Shown piece after piece: positions 17,726 through 27,290 of a stretch of 64,000 nt of DNA (positions are counted from its first letter, which is position 1; each line of letters begins with the position of its first letter). This stretch comes from an uncultured Collinsella sp. (GTDB lineage: Bacteria; Actinomycetota; Coriobacteriia; Coriobacteriales; Coriobacteriaceae): assembly GCA_958408685.1 (NCBI GenBank), contig CATYLC010000012.1:1-64000 (forward strand), read 5' to 3'. The position numbers and the translations under genes are program-made. Below the pieces are notes generated by a model. It worked only from the letters and a program-made list of their open reading frames with translations. It was not told where the DNA came from and did not search any database.

Positions 17726-18064
17726 CTACACCGCGGCAGGGCCGTGTTCGCCGGTACGGATGCGGATGACTTCCTCGACCGGCTCGACCCAGATCTTGCC
17801 ATCGCCGACGGCTCCGGTGCGAGCGGCGTTGCAGATGATGTCGACAATGCCATCGACGTGCTCATCAGCGCAGATAAGGGTGAACTGCACCTTAGGGATC
17901 GTGTTGACAAGCAACTCGTTGCCGCGCACGTATTCCTTCCAGCCATGCTGTGAGCCGCAGCCCTGCACCTGGTTGATAGTCATACCGCGAACATCGGCAG
18001 CAAACAGCGCGTCTTTAAGAACCTCAAGCTTCTCGGCACGAACGATCGCCGTAATTTTCTTCAT
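17726..18064 (-). CDS. glnK: P-II nitrogen regulatory protein
   Basis: 112 aa, the standard P-II length. It starts MKKITAIVRAEKLEVLKDAL, has a T-loop region GCGSQHGWKEYVRGNELLVN and the B-loop TGAVGDGKIWV. It binds ATP/ADP and 2-oxoglutarate and blocks the ammonium channel through the T-loop. The residue at position 51, normally Tyr and uridylylated or adenylylated, is Leu here, and position 46 is Val; the nearest Tyr is 45. So covalent control at the classical site is not possible. It lies downstream of amt on the same strand, the usual glnK-amtB partnership, but with a long hairpin between. The choice of glnK over glnB rests on this linkage. Confidence 0.85.
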   Translation of the reverse strand: MKKITAIVRAEKLEVLKDALFAADVRGMTINQVQGCGSQHGWKEYVRGNELLVNTIPKVQFTLICADEHVDGIVDIICNAARTGAVGDGKIWVEPVEEVIRIRTGEHGPAAV

Positions 18065-18172
18065 AGTGAATTCCTCTCTTTAATAAAGAAATGAATTGCT
18101 CATTCATGTGGCACGGGTTTTCCAAATGCCGCAAACCAACCTCAGAGATCAAAAAGTTCAACTGACTGGTCT

Positions 18173-18279
18173 TAGCAGGTTTCCCAAGTGCCGCAGATTG
18201 CCGTGAAAGAGGAGCGAAGCGTACTTAAGTACGTGAGCGACGATTGAACGGCAAGGTGCGGTGCTTGGGGAAGCTGCTA
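18173..18279. repeat. long imperfect hairpin between amt and P-II genes
   Basis: 32-bp arms (18173-18204 and 18248-18279) with about three quarters of positions paired, around a 43-bp core that contains the perfect palindrome cgtacttaagtacg (18220-18233). The right arm ends exactly on the amt stop codon. It would form a structured RNA in the intercistronic region. Confidence 0.7.
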
Positions 18280-19554
18280 GTCGAGTCCGGAGAACGAGGG
18301 GTATGCGCTCTCGCCGTGTTGACTCGCATCCAGGCCCAGCGCCTCGTCCGCCTCGTCCACACGCAGGCTGCCGTGGAGCAGCGCCTTGACCACTGCGGCG
18401 ATCACCAAATCGAGCACCAGCACAATAGCAACCGTCACCACAATGCCCAAAATCTGCGAGATGAGCAGCGACACGTCGCCCGTGTAGAACAGACCACCCT
18501 TACCGGTCCACGAGAGCTCCGGCACACAGAACAGGCCCGTGAGCACGCCGCCCAAGATGCCGCCGATACCGTGGCAACCGAACGCGTCGAGCGCATCGTC
18601 GTAGCCGAACTTGGTCTTAAGATGGCTGATAGCCAGATAGCAGACGGGCGATACGATCAGACCCATGACCAGCGCTGCCCACGGCTCGACAAAGCCCGCA
18701 CCCGGCGTGACCACCACAAGGCCCGCAACCAGACCGGTGCTGGCGCCCACCAGCGTGGGGCGGCCGGTATGCACGCGCTCGACGGCAAGCCACGAGACCA
18801 TGCCCGCTGCGCTGGCCGTCACGGTGTTGAGGATGGCGAGTGCCGCAACGGCGTCGGCCTTAAACTCGCTGCCGCCGTTAAAGCCAAACCAGCCAAACCA
18901 AAGCAAGCCGGCGCCCAGCGCCACAAACGGCACGTTATGCGGACGATAGCTCACCCTGCCAAAGCCGCGACGACGGCCGAGCATTAAGCAGAGAATCAGG
19001 CCCGTGAGACCGGACGAGATGTGTACCACGTCGCCGCCAGCAAAGTCGAGTGCGCCGATGATGTCGCCGATAAAGGAGCCATCGCCGCCCCAAACCATGT
19101 GGGCGAGCGGCGCATAGACCACAAGCAGCCAAATGCCCAGGAAGGCCGCCATGGCACCAAACTTAACGCGGCCGGCCAGGCTGCCCGTGACGATAGCAGC
19201 AGTAATCATGGCAAACGCCATCTGAAAGGCGATGTTGATGATCTGAGGGTAGACGACACCGTCCGCAGCATTGCCCTCGGCCGCCTGAAGCACCTGGTTG
19301 AGTACCGGCAGGCACAGCAGCTGGTCAAGGCCCCCAATAAACGGACTTGAGCCGTCACCGCCATAGGCCAGCGACCAGCCGGCGACAATCCACAGCACAC
19401 CGACCAGACCAATGGCGCCAAAGCACATAAGCATGGTGTTGATGACATTTTTGCGCCTGGACAGGCCGCCGTAGAAAAACGCCAGACCCGGTGTCATTAA
19501 AAACACGAGCATGGTGCAGATGAGCATAAACGTTGTCGATCCCGTATCGTACAT
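18277..19554 (-). CDS. amt: ammonium transporter
   Basis: 425 aa with about 11 membrane spans. Family landmarks: MTPGLAFFYGGLSRRKNVINTM at the start, the first pore His in FAGGDVVHISSG, the second in DAFGCHGIGGILGG, and WFGWFGFNGGSE. It conducts NH4+/NH3 inward and is gated by the P-II protein encoded next. The start ATG has RBS AAGGGGGA. The C-terminal tail ends with about 30 polar residues, as needed for P-II contact. It is probably induced under nitrogen limitation, but I see no recognisable operator. Confidence 0.92.
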   Translation of the reverse strand: MYDTGSTTFMLICTMLVFLMTPGLAFFYGGLSRRKNVINTMLMCFGAIGLVGVLWIVAGWSLAYGGDGSSPFIGGLDQLLCLPVLNQVLQAAEGNAADGVVYPQIINIAFQMAFAMITAAIVTGSLAGRVKFGAMAAFLGIWLLVVYAPLAHMVWGGDGSFIGDIIGALDFAGGDVVHISSGLTGLILCLMLGRRRGFGRVSYRPHNVPFVALGAGLLWFGWFGFNGGSEFKADAVAALAILNTVTASAAGMVSWLAVERVHTGRPTLVGASTGLVAGLVVVTPGAGFVEPWAALVMGLIVSPVCYLAISHLKTKFGYDDALDAFGCHGIGGILGGVLTGLFCVPELSWTGKGGLFYTGDVSLLISQILGIVVTVAIVLVLDLVIAAVVKALLHGSLRVDEADEALGLDASQHGESAYPSFSGLD

Positions 19555-19751
19555 TCGTCCCCCTTGGTCGCATGAACGTTGTCGGCGCCCATAATGCGGC
19601 TGAGGGACAACTGGTGTAGACCAGATACGACGTTGTTAAACGCTGCGTTGTCGAATGGAAACGGTGCCGCAATCTTGGAAACGGCGCGGCAACGGGCGCG
19701 AAACGAACGGGAAATACGCGAGCAAGGAAGCCGTGAGCGCGCCCGTCCCGG

Positions 19752-20771
19752 CTAGTGGCGGAACAGCTCGCGGGCTCGGTCGCGGAGGTCGGTAGCTCGG
19801 ATGACGCCCTCGTAGCGGTTGATGCGCAAGCGCGGGAAGGCATTGAAGAAGCGCAGGTCGCGTCGGCTGAGTGACACGCTTGGCACCGGACGGCTCATGC
19901 GCTTGCCGGCAAGGCGACGACTGAGCGACGGACGCGGCATGCTCGGCGCGGCATCGGCCACGCGGCGGGCGGCAAGCGCCAGGCCGCGAGCACCATCCGC
20001 GATAAACGTCGGCATCGAAGCCTTCTCGCGCAGGGCATCGAGCGCGGCGTCACCCAGCTCGGCCAGCCACGCGTTAACGGCACGGCTACGGATGTGCGTC
20101 TGTGCCACCGAGTCAATCGTAGAATCGGGAATACGTTCGAGCACTGAGTCCGAGGCATCGGCAAGCGACTCATTGATGCGGTCGGCAAGGTCGGCGCGCA
20201 CACGCTCCAGCTGATCGGACAGACGGCGCCAGCTCGCCAACGAGCACACCGCGTCGACCATCATCGCGACCGCGACGATAAAGGCGGACAGCCGCACAAT
20301 CAGCACCGGCAGATGGTCAAGCAGCCCCAGCAATGCCGGCTCCACTACGCGACAAATGCACAACGCACCCAAGCCAAACGCGCATGCCCAGTACAGACAG
20401 ATGCGTCCGTGCAAGTTAAACGGCAGGTGCGAGTAATCCCAAAAGCGAGCGCCCGTTGTTTTTTCCAACAGCACGCCTACGCTGTACTCAATCACGCTGC
20501 ACACAAGCGCCGCGGCGACAAACTGGCTCGAGGCATCCGGAATTCCGCGCAGCAAAAGCCAGCAGGCTATGCCGCCCACACCATAGATAGGACAACAAGG
20601 CCCCAGCAAAAATCCGCTGTTGGCGAAGCGTCCTTGGTTGAGCATGGCGCATACTGTCGACTCCCAAGCCCAGCCGCAAAGCCCGTAAAAAGCAAACGAG
20701 AGTACCAATGCCGAGAGCGGACAGGCGGCAAGCGTCGCACCGCCAAACGCCATATCGATCGCGGTTTCCAC
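19752..20771 (-). CDS. CmpB-type (ABC-transporter type IV) membrane protein
   Basis: 339 aa. Five or six membrane segments fill residues 15-180, with the signature WESTVCAMLNQGRFANSGFL followed by GPCCPIYGVGG and a second signature region DYSHLPFNLHGRICLYWACAFG. These are typical of the putative ABC-transporter type IV family (PF06541), whose role is not known. The C-terminal 150 residues are cytosolic, helical and Arg-rich. The gene begins three bases after the HD-domain gene stops, so the two are co-transcribed. Confidence 0.7.
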   Translation of the reverse strand: METAIDMAFGGATLAACPLSALVLSFAFYGLCGWAWESTVCAMLNQGRFANSGFLLGPCCPIYGVGGIACWLLLRGIPDASSQFVAAALVCSVIEYSVGVLLEKTTGARFWDYSHLPFNLHGRICLYWACAFGLGALCICRVVEPALLGLLDHLPVLIVRLSAFIVAVAMMVDAVCSLASWRRLSDQLERVRADLADRINESLADASDSVLERIPDSTIDSVAQTHIRSRAVNAWLAELGDAALDALREKASMPTFIADGARGLALAARRVADAAPSMPRPSLSRRLAGKRMSRPVPSVSLSRRDLRFFNAFPRLRINRYEGVIRATDLRDRARELFRH

Positions 20772-20774
20772 CGT

Positions 20775-21311
20775 CTACCCTCTCCTCTTTTCGCTCGATG
20801 CTTTACTCACGCCATCGTCCGCCTCGTCCTTGCGCGGCAGGCGGCCGGCGACTGTCTCGCGCAGCGCGCACCATTTGTCTGCCAGGCATACAATCCAAGC
20901 CTCACGACACGTCGGCGGCACCGGCACCAGCGGAAACATATGCCGCACGATAATATTCCGCTCGCGCGACGTCAGCTCAAAATCTTCCTCCGCACGTGCC
21001 AGGGCAAAAAACGGATGCCGAAATCCGTGCAGGCGATGGCTCGGGTCGGGGTCGTGCCAATCGTAGAGAAAGTAATCGTGTAACAGGGCTCCGCGCAGCA
21101 GCGAGGCACGGTCGACCGAAATGCCAGCACGGCCCAAGCGCTCGGCAAAGGACAGGCTCGCCCGCGCTACCGAAGTCACATGTGCATAGACCGTCACGTC
21201 ACCATGCTGGATAAACTCGTGCGTCAGGTCCAAGCGGCCCGCCTGGGCAAGCTGACGGGCGGCATCGTCGACCTCGCGCGCGATTTTCTCGGCACGAACG
21301 GCACTGGACAT
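20775..21311 (-). CDS. HD-domain protein
   Basis: 178 aa. The metal-binding HD motif is in RGALLHDYFLYDW, with another His pair region RLHGFRHP and IIVRHMFP, as in small HD-superfamily phosphohydrolases. The substrate is unknown. The start at 21311 follows AAGGAGG; the longer frame to 21356 has no site. It is translated just before the CmpB-type membrane protein and probably works with it. Confidence 0.7.
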   Translation of the reverse strand: MSSAVRAEKIAREVDDAARQLAQAGRLDLTHEFIQHGDVTVYAHVTSVARASLSFAERLGRAGISVDRASLLRGALLHDYFLYDWHDPDPSHRLHGFRHPFFALARAEEDFELTSRERNIIVRHMFPLVPVPPTCREAWIVCLADKWCALRETVAGRLPRKDEADDGVSKASSEKRRG

Positions 21312-21539
21312 GCTGCCTCCTTCCAGCGGCTCACGGCGGCAAACCACGGACTGCACGCATTGAATAAAATCATCATCGAATTTACTAGTATGGCATCGGA
21401 CAAAACGTTTTGCCCCGCCAGTTGGCGAATTACCGCGCCGCCGTCACATATCAAACGCCAAAATGTGCGAGACTGTTTTGTGCAATTGTGCCGGCCGAGG
21501 GAGCGCCGGCGCTCGATTCGCATGGAGTAACCCACAACG

Positions 21540-23321
21540 ATGCTGCTTACGCAAACGACAACGCCCGAGGACGTCAAGGCTCTTAATCGCGCCGAGCTCC
21601 CGCAGCTCTGCGACGAGATTCGCCACGCCATCCTCGAAAGCTCCGCCGCTGTCGGCGGACACGTTGCCCCCAACCTGGGCGTCGTTGAGCTCACGGTCGC
21701 GCTCCATCGCGTGTTTAACTCCCCCACCGACAAAATTGTCTTTGACGTGTCGCACCAGACCTACGCCCACAAGGCGCTGACGGGGCGCGCGTACACTTAT
21801 ATCGATCCGGAGCGTTATGGTGAGGCTTCTGGCTTTGCCAATCCCGACGAGTCCGAGCACGACCTGTTTGCCATGGGGCATACCTCGACCTCGGTGAGCT
21901 TGGGCTGCGGCCTTGCCCACGCGCGCGACCTGGCGGGTGACACGTATAACGTCATTACCGTTATTGGCGACGGTTCGCTTTCGGGCGGCCTGGCGTTTGA
22001 GGGCTTTAACAATGCCGCCGAGCTCGACAGCAACTTAATCATCGTCGTCAACGATAACGACCAGTCCATTGCCGAGAACCATGGCGGCCTCTATCGCAAT
22101 CTGGCCGAGCTGCGCGCCAGCAACGGCACCTGTGAGCGCAACGTTTTCCGCGCGATGGGGCTCGACTACCGCTATCTGGACGCCGGTAACGACGTGTTGG
22201 CCCTAGTCGACGCGCTGCAGGAACTGCACAATATCGATCATCCCATCGTGCTGCACGTCTCCACTGCCAAGGGCAAGGGCTTTGAGCCGGCCCAAAACGA
22301 CCCCGAGCGCTGGCATCACGTAGGCCCCTTTGACATGGCGACCGGCCGCAAGCTCTGCCCGGGCCATCCGAGCGAGCCTGCGCCGCGCACCTATGCCGAT
22401 ATTACGGGCGAGGCGCTCAGCGCCGCCATCGAGCGTGATCCGCAGGTCGTGGGCATCACGGCAGCCACGCCCTACATCATGGGTTTTACGCCCGAGCTTC
22501 GCGCTGCCGCCGGCAAACAGTTTGTCGACGTGGGCATTGCCGAGGAGCACGCCGTGACCTTTGCCACCGCGCTTGCGTGCTCGGGCGCCAAGCCAGTCTT
22601 TGGTGTGTACGGCACGTTTTTGCAGCGCGCTTACGACGAGCTGTGGCACGACCTGTGCCTCAACGATGCCCCCGCAACCATCCTAGTGTTTGGCGCGTCG
22701 ATCTTTGGCACCACGTCCGAGACGCACCTTTCGTTCTTTGATATTTCCATGCTGGGCGGTCTTCCCAACATGCACTACTTGGCGCCGGCCTGCATGGAGG
22801 AATATCTGTCCATGCTGAGCTGGTCGCTCGACCACCGCGAGCATCCCGTGGCGATCCGCGTGCCTGGTATTGGCCTGGCGAGCCGTCCCGGCCTTGCGCC
22901 CGCCGAAGACACCGACTACAGCGCCGTTCGCTATAACGTGGTGCGTCAGGGCCGCGACGTTGCCGTGCTCGCACTTGGCGATTTCTTTGAGCTGGGCGAG
23001 CGCGTGGCAAACCGCTTGGCCGCCGAGTACGGCATCGAGGCCACACTCGTCAACCCGCGCTTTGCGACCGAGCTCGACCGTGAGTTCCTCGATAGCCTTG
23101 CCGCCGAGCATCGCGTTGTCGTCACCCTCGAGGACGGCATCTTGGACGGCGGCTGGGGCGAGCGCGTGGCATGTTATCTGGCATGCACGCCGTTGCGCAC
23201 GCGCACCTTCGGCATCGCCAAGGGCTTCCCCGACCGCTACGACCCCAACGAACTGCTCGCACAGAACGGCATGACGGTCGAGAACATGGCCGCCGAAGCC
23301 GTAAGGCTACTCAACGAGTAA
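21540..23321 (+). CDS. dxs: 1-deoxy-D-xylulose-5-phosphate synthase-like
   Basis: 593 aa. A thiamine-diphosphate enzyme condensing pyruvate and glyceraldehyde-3-phosphate, the first step of the MEP isoprenoid pathway (product also feeds thiamine and pyridoxal). Seen: FDVSHQTYAHK, GDGSLSGGLAFEG (TPP motif), NDNDQSIAENHGGLY, and in the second half VGIAEEHAVTFATA (the catalytic Glu region) and RVPG. It is somewhat shorter than the usual 620-640 aa, with a compact linker after the TPP domain; this shorter type occurs in Gram-positives, so its assignment as the housekeeping Dxs is likely but not certain. Monocistronic with its own terminator. Confidence 0.85.
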   Translation: MLLTQTTTPEDVKALNRAELPQLCDEIRHAILESSAAVGGHVAPNLGVVELTVALHRVFNSPTDKIVFDVSHQTYAHKALTGRAYTYIDPERYGEASGFANPDESEHDLFAMGHTSTSVSLGCGLAHARDLAGDTYNVITVIGDGSLSGGLAFEGFNNAAELDSNLIIVVNDNDQSIAENHGGLYRNLAELRASNGTCERNVFRAMGLDYRYLDAGNDVLALVDALQELHNIDHPIVLHVSTAKGKGFEPAQNDPERWHHVGPFDMATGRKLCPGHPSEPAPRTYADITGEALSAAIERDPQVVGITAATPYIMGFTPELRAAAGKQFVDVGIAEEHAVTFATALACSGAKPVFGVYGTFLQRAYDELWHDLCLNDAPATILVFGASIFGTTSETHLSFFDISMLGGLPNMHYLAPACMEEYLSMLSWSLDHREHPVAIRVPGIGLASRPGLAPAEDTDYSAVRYNVVRQGRDVAVLALGDFFELGERVANRLAAEYGIEATLVNPRFATELDREFLDSLAAEHRVVVTLEDGILDGGWGERVACYLACTPLRTRTFGIAKGFPDRYDPNELLAQNGMTVENMAAEAVRLLNE

Positions 23322-23325
23322 GAAA

Positions 23326-23363
23326 ACCTCCGCAAGGAAAGCATCCCTGCGGAGGTTTTTATT
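23326..23363 (+). terminator. terminator of dxs-like gene
   Basis: Stem aacctccgca/tgcggaggtt followed by a T-rich run. Confidence 0.85.
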
Positions 23364-23378
23364 TTCCCAACTCAATTA

Positions 23379-23596
23379 TCTCGATCTGTAACATCTAGGG
23401 CCCGAATTCCCGTCTAACTGTTACAGATCTAGACAAGACGTCTTAGTCCCTGACCTTTGTCTCAATCTGTAACAGATAGAGACCTTTTGTCCGTCCAGAT
23501 GTTACAGATCGAGACATTCGAATTCCCCTGAAGAGAAAATCTCGATCTGTAACAGTTAGAACCCATTTCCTCGTCTACCTGTTACTGATTGAGACA
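23379..23596. repeat. tandem array of three 57-bp palindromes
   Basis: Three 57-bp inverted repeats at 23379-23435, 23460-23516 and 23540-23596, separated by 24- and 23-bp linkers that differ in sequence, so the period is 80-81 bp. All six half-sites follow a consensus close to tctcgatctgtaacagttaga. Loops vary. No frame is conserved. It fills the space between the dxs terminator and the importer promoter. Confidence 0.9.
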
Positions 23597-23654
23597 AAAC
23601 AGCGAGGCGGGCCGTCCGAAAAGCACTATCTCAGCAGCAACAACCGACGTTTGT

Positions 23655-23698
23655 CCAGATAAAACCTGCCAAAATAAACCTGTCCCTTTTTGGTAGGT
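23655..23698 (+). repeat. mini-palindromic element, copy 1
   Basis: A roughly 44-bp sequence with ends aaaacctgccaaaa and ttttggtaggt around an aacctgtccc loop. It recurs at 33593, 35766, 45894 and 50936. Confidence 0.85.
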
Positions 23699-23740
23699 GG
23701 AATTACCCATAAGGTAAGTATGTTTCTGAGTTATTTCGTG

Positions 23741-23770
23741 TTGACCCATTTGAGCGCGATAGGGTATAAC
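23741..23770 (+). promoter_or_regulatory. promoter of glutamate-type importer operon
   Basis: TTGACC at 23741-23746, an 18-bp spacer, TATAAC at 23765-23770, 44 bp before the start of the binding-protein gene. Confidence 0.7.
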
Positions 23771-23813
23771 TCTACTCAACCGCTAGGGATTTTATTGAGA
23801 AAGGTGTTCTACC

Positions 23814-24809
23814 ATGAGCAAGAACCTCTCCCAGCAGGTCGTTCTCGACCGCCGCGGCTTCGTTGCCGCCACCTTCGCAACCGTCGCCGGCCTTGGTCTT
23901 GCCGGCTGCTCTGACACCAGCGCCGAGGCCGACAAGGGTTCCGCCGCCGGCTCCTCCAAGGGCTCCGAGGATACCGAGGCTTCCACCACGCTCGATGCCA
24001 AGGCATTCGACAAGCTCGTCGACAACGGCCCCAAAGCCGATGACGATGCCATCGCCGCCAGCACCTGGGCCACGGCCGTCAAGGACGCCGGCGTCTTTAA
24101 GATCGGTGGCGTTCAGACCTCCACGCTCTTCTCCCTCCTCAACGAGAAAGACGGTCAGACCCGCGGCTTCGATGCCGGTATCGCACAGCTCCTGTCCAAC
24201 TACATTCTGGGCGAGAACAAGGTCGAAATCACCCAGGTGACCTCGGACACGCGCGAGTCCGTCCTGCAGAACGGCCAGGTCGACGCCGTCTTTGCCACCT
24301 ACACCATCACTGACGAGCGCAAGAAACTCGTCTCCTTTGCCGGTCCCTACTACTACACCCAGCAGGCCATCCTGGTGCTCGCCGATAACGACGACATCAA
24401 GAGCGTCGACGACCTGGCCGACAAGAACGTCGCCGTCCAGTCCGGCTCCAACGGCCCCGCCATCCTGGAGGAGCTCGCTCCCAAGGCCAGCCAGCAGGAG
24501 TTCAAGACCGACGAGGAGGCCCGTCAGGCACTCCAGCAGGGTCGTGTTGACGCCTACGTCATCGATAACAACATGCAGCAGAGCGCCCTGGTCCGCGAGC
24601 CCGGTAAGTACAAGATCGCCGGCAAGCCCTTCGGCAGCAAGGAGCCCTATGGCATCGGTCTGCCGCTCGATTCCGACGGCGTCGCCTTTGTCAACGACTT
24701 CCTTAAGAAGATCGAGGACGACGGCACCTGGACTGAGCTGTGGCAGATCTGCATTGGCGACCGTACGGGCGACACCAATGTTCCCGAGCTGCCCGAGATC
24801 GGCGCCTAG
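23814..24809 (+). CDS. glutamate/glutamine-type ABC transporter substrate-binding lipoprotein
   Basis: 331 aa. The N-terminus has DRRGFVAATFATVAGLGLAGC: a twin-arginine motif followed by a hydrophobic stretch and a lipobox Cys, so it is probably exported by Tat and lipidated. A Ser/Gly/Asp linker follows to about residue 60. The rest is a family-3 solute-binding fold (FKIGGVQTSTLFSLLNEKDG, GFDAGIAQLL, GQVDAVFATYTIT, DDLADKNVAVQSGSNG, EPYGIGLPLD). It binds a polar amino acid, most likely glutamate or glutamine, and delivers it to the two permeases encoded next. A hairpin after the gene probably keeps downstream expression lower. Confidence 0.85.
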   Translation: MSKNLSQQVVLDRRGFVAATFATVAGLGLAGCSDTSAEADKGSAAGSSKGSEDTEASTTLDAKAFDKLVDNGPKADDDAIAASTWATAVKDAGVFKIGGVQTSTLFSLLNEKDGQTRGFDAGIAQLLSNYILGENKVEITQVTSDTRESVLQNGQVDAVFATYTITDERKKLVSFAGPYYYTQQAILVLADNDDIKSVDDLADKNVAVQSGSNGPAILEELAPKASQQEFKTDEEARQALQQGRVDAYVIDNNMQQSALVREPGKYKIAGKPFGSKEPYGIGLPLDSDGVAFVNDFLKKIEDDGTWTELWQICIGDRTGDTNVPELPEIGA

Positions 24810-24897
24810 GCAGCGAGCCTGGTAACGGCCGCAGCGAAACCATATGGAAACGCATGGTGCGCTTTATTGCGGTAAACTGTTTCCTCACTGAGTTGTC

Positions 24898-24926
24898 GGG
24901 GCTTCCGTACACACGGGAGCCCCTTT
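24898..24926 (+). terminator. attenuating hairpin between binding protein and permease genes
   Basis: ggggcttccg/cgggagcccc followed by ttt, 22 bp before the permease gene. It is probably a partial terminator that sets a high binding-protein to permease ratio. Confidence 0.6.
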
Positions 24927-24947
24927 CCTTATCGGCGGGAGGTCCGC

Positions 24948-25607
24948 ATGAGTCTCTCCGAGCTCTGGTCGCTCTATGGCCAGAACTATATCGACGCGCT
25001 GCTAGCAACCTGGGGCATGACGCTTGAGTCGTTTGCCATCGCCATGGTGTTGGCCGTCGCTGTCACCGTGATGCGCGTGTCGCCGCTCAAGCCGCTGCGC
25101 GTCTTTGGCGACCTGTATGTTCAGGTCTTCCGTAACATCCCCGGCATCGCGCTGCTCATCATCGTCGTCTATGCGCTGCCGCCGCTCAAGGTCGTTCTGC
25201 CCTACCGCACCTGCGTTATCGTCGCCACGGTCCTTTTGGGCTCGGCCTTTGGCTCCGAGAACTTTATGAGCGGCATCAACACCGTCGGCGTCGGCCAGGT
25301 GGAAGCCGCACGTTCACTCGGCATGAGCTTCAATCGCATCCTCGCCAAGATTGTGATTCCGCAGGCACTGCGCTCGAGCGTGCTGCCCATGACCAACCTC
25401 TTTATCGCCGTCATGCTCACCACCGCGCTCGGCAGCCAGGTGCCGCTTAAGCCGCAAGAGCTCACCGGCGTGGTGAGCTACATCAACACGCGCTCACTTG
25501 GCGGCGTCGCCGCGTTCTTTATCTCGGCGCTCGGCTACCTAGGCACGGCCTTTGTGGTAAGCCACATTGGCAACTACATCGATAAGAAGGTGAGGATCCT
25601 CCGATGA
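24948..25607 (+). CDS. amino-acid ABC transporter permease (GluC-type)
   Basis: 219 aa, about five membrane spans. The His/Glu/Gln permease signature is present: FRNIPGIALLIIVVYALPP, GVGQVEAARSLGMSFNRILAKIVIPQALR (the EAA loop that docks the ATPase). The start has GGGAGG. It overlaps the second permease gene by four bases (ATGA), which implies translational coupling and a heterodimeric channel. Confidence 0.88.
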   Translation: MSLSELWSLYGQNYIDALLATWGMTLESFAIAMVLAVAVTVMRVSPLKPLRVFGDLYVQVFRNIPGIALLIIVVYALPPLKVVLPYRTCVIVATVLLGSAFGSENFMSGINTVGVGQVEAARSLGMSFNRILAKIVIPQALRSSVLPMTNLFIAVMLTTALGSQVPLKPQELTGVVSYINTRSLGGVAAFFISALGYLGTAFVVSHIGNYIDKKVRILR

Positions 25608-26437
25608 GCAAGCACTCCTCTTCTGCGCTCACCATGCGTGATGCGCTCTACGAGGCTCCCGGCCCCAAGATGCGCGTCAAGATTCGCATCGGCACCGCCA
25701 TCTCGCTTGTTGCCGTGGCCGCACTCGCCGTCCTGGTACTGCAGCGCTTTTACGTGACCGGTCAGCTTTCGGTCCACTATTGGTATTTCCTTACGCACCT
25801 CACCACCTGGAAGTTCCTGCTTGCCGGCTTTGAGGGCACCGTTAAAGTCGCACTCACCGCTGGCGCCATCGCACTAGCGCTGGGCCTCGCTCTCATGCTC
25901 GGCCGCACGAGCGATATTAAACCGCTGCAGCTGGCCTGCCGCGTGCTTACCGACTTCTTCCGCGGCGTGCCGAGCCTGCTGTTCATCTACTTCTTCTTTT
26001 TGGTGCTGCCGCAGTACAAGATCTCGCTGCCGTCGTTTTGGATGCTCACACTGCCCGTCGCGCTCGCTGCGGCCGGCGTACTGGCCGAGATTTTCCGCGC
26101 CGGCGTCAATGCCGTGCCGCGCGGCCAGGTCGAGGCGGCCCAGGCGCTCGGTCTCTCCAAGGCCAAAATCACCTTTAAAATCGTGCTGCCACAGGCGATT
26201 CGCTTTATCATTCCGTCGTTGATTTCGCAGCTTGTGGTCGTGGTCAAGGACACCACCGTCGCCTACGTTGTGAGCTACCCCGACCTCATGCAAAATGCCC
26301 GCGTGCTCATTACCAACTACGACGCCCTCGTATCGGTCTACCTGGTGATCGCGGTCATCTACATCCTCATCAACGTCGCGATTAACAAGGCCGCTGTCTA
26401 CGTTTCGCACAAGACCGGCGCGACCATCATCCGCTAA
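25604..26437 (+). CDS. amino-acid ABC transporter permease (GluD-type)
   Basis: 277 aa with about five spans after a 40-residue cytosolic N-terminus. The EAA loop is GQVEAAQALGLSKAKITFKIVLPQAIR; another signature is FFRGVPSLLFIYFFFLVLP. It pairs with the preceding permease. The four-base overlap shows tight co-translation. GluD permeases are typically longer than GluC at the N-terminus, as here. Confidence 0.88.
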   Translation: MSKHSSSALTMRDALYEAPGPKMRVKIRIGTAISLVAVAALAVLVLQRFYVTGQLSVHYWYFLTHLTTWKFLLAGFEGTVKVALTAGAIALALGLALMLGRTSDIKPLQLACRVLTDFFRGVPSLLFIYFFFLVLPQYKISLPSFWMLTLPVALAAAGVLAEIFRAGVNAVPRGQVEAAQALGLSKAKITFKIVLPQAIRFIIPSLISQLVVVVKDTTVAYVVSYPDLMQNARVLITNYDALVSVYLVIAVIYILINVAINKAAVYVSHKTGATIIR

Positions 26438-26473
26438 CGCTTTACCATTTTGAGTCATAAGGAGCCGAGCACC

Positions 26474-27238
<765 letters not shown>

Positions 27239-27290
27239 CCCAATTACCGCGCCCGCTCGTCATGTTCATCTGAATTCGAAAGTTACACCT

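Noticed and set aside
23379..23596. Possible CRISPR array
   Set aside because: Half-sites alternate in orientation, the repeated units are imperfect 57-bp palindromes, linkers are 23-24 bp, only three units exist and no cas gene is near.
23814..23880. Tat-type lipoprotein signal on the importer binding protein as a special finding
   Set aside because: RR-x-F lipoprotein signals are common among actinobacterial binding proteins.
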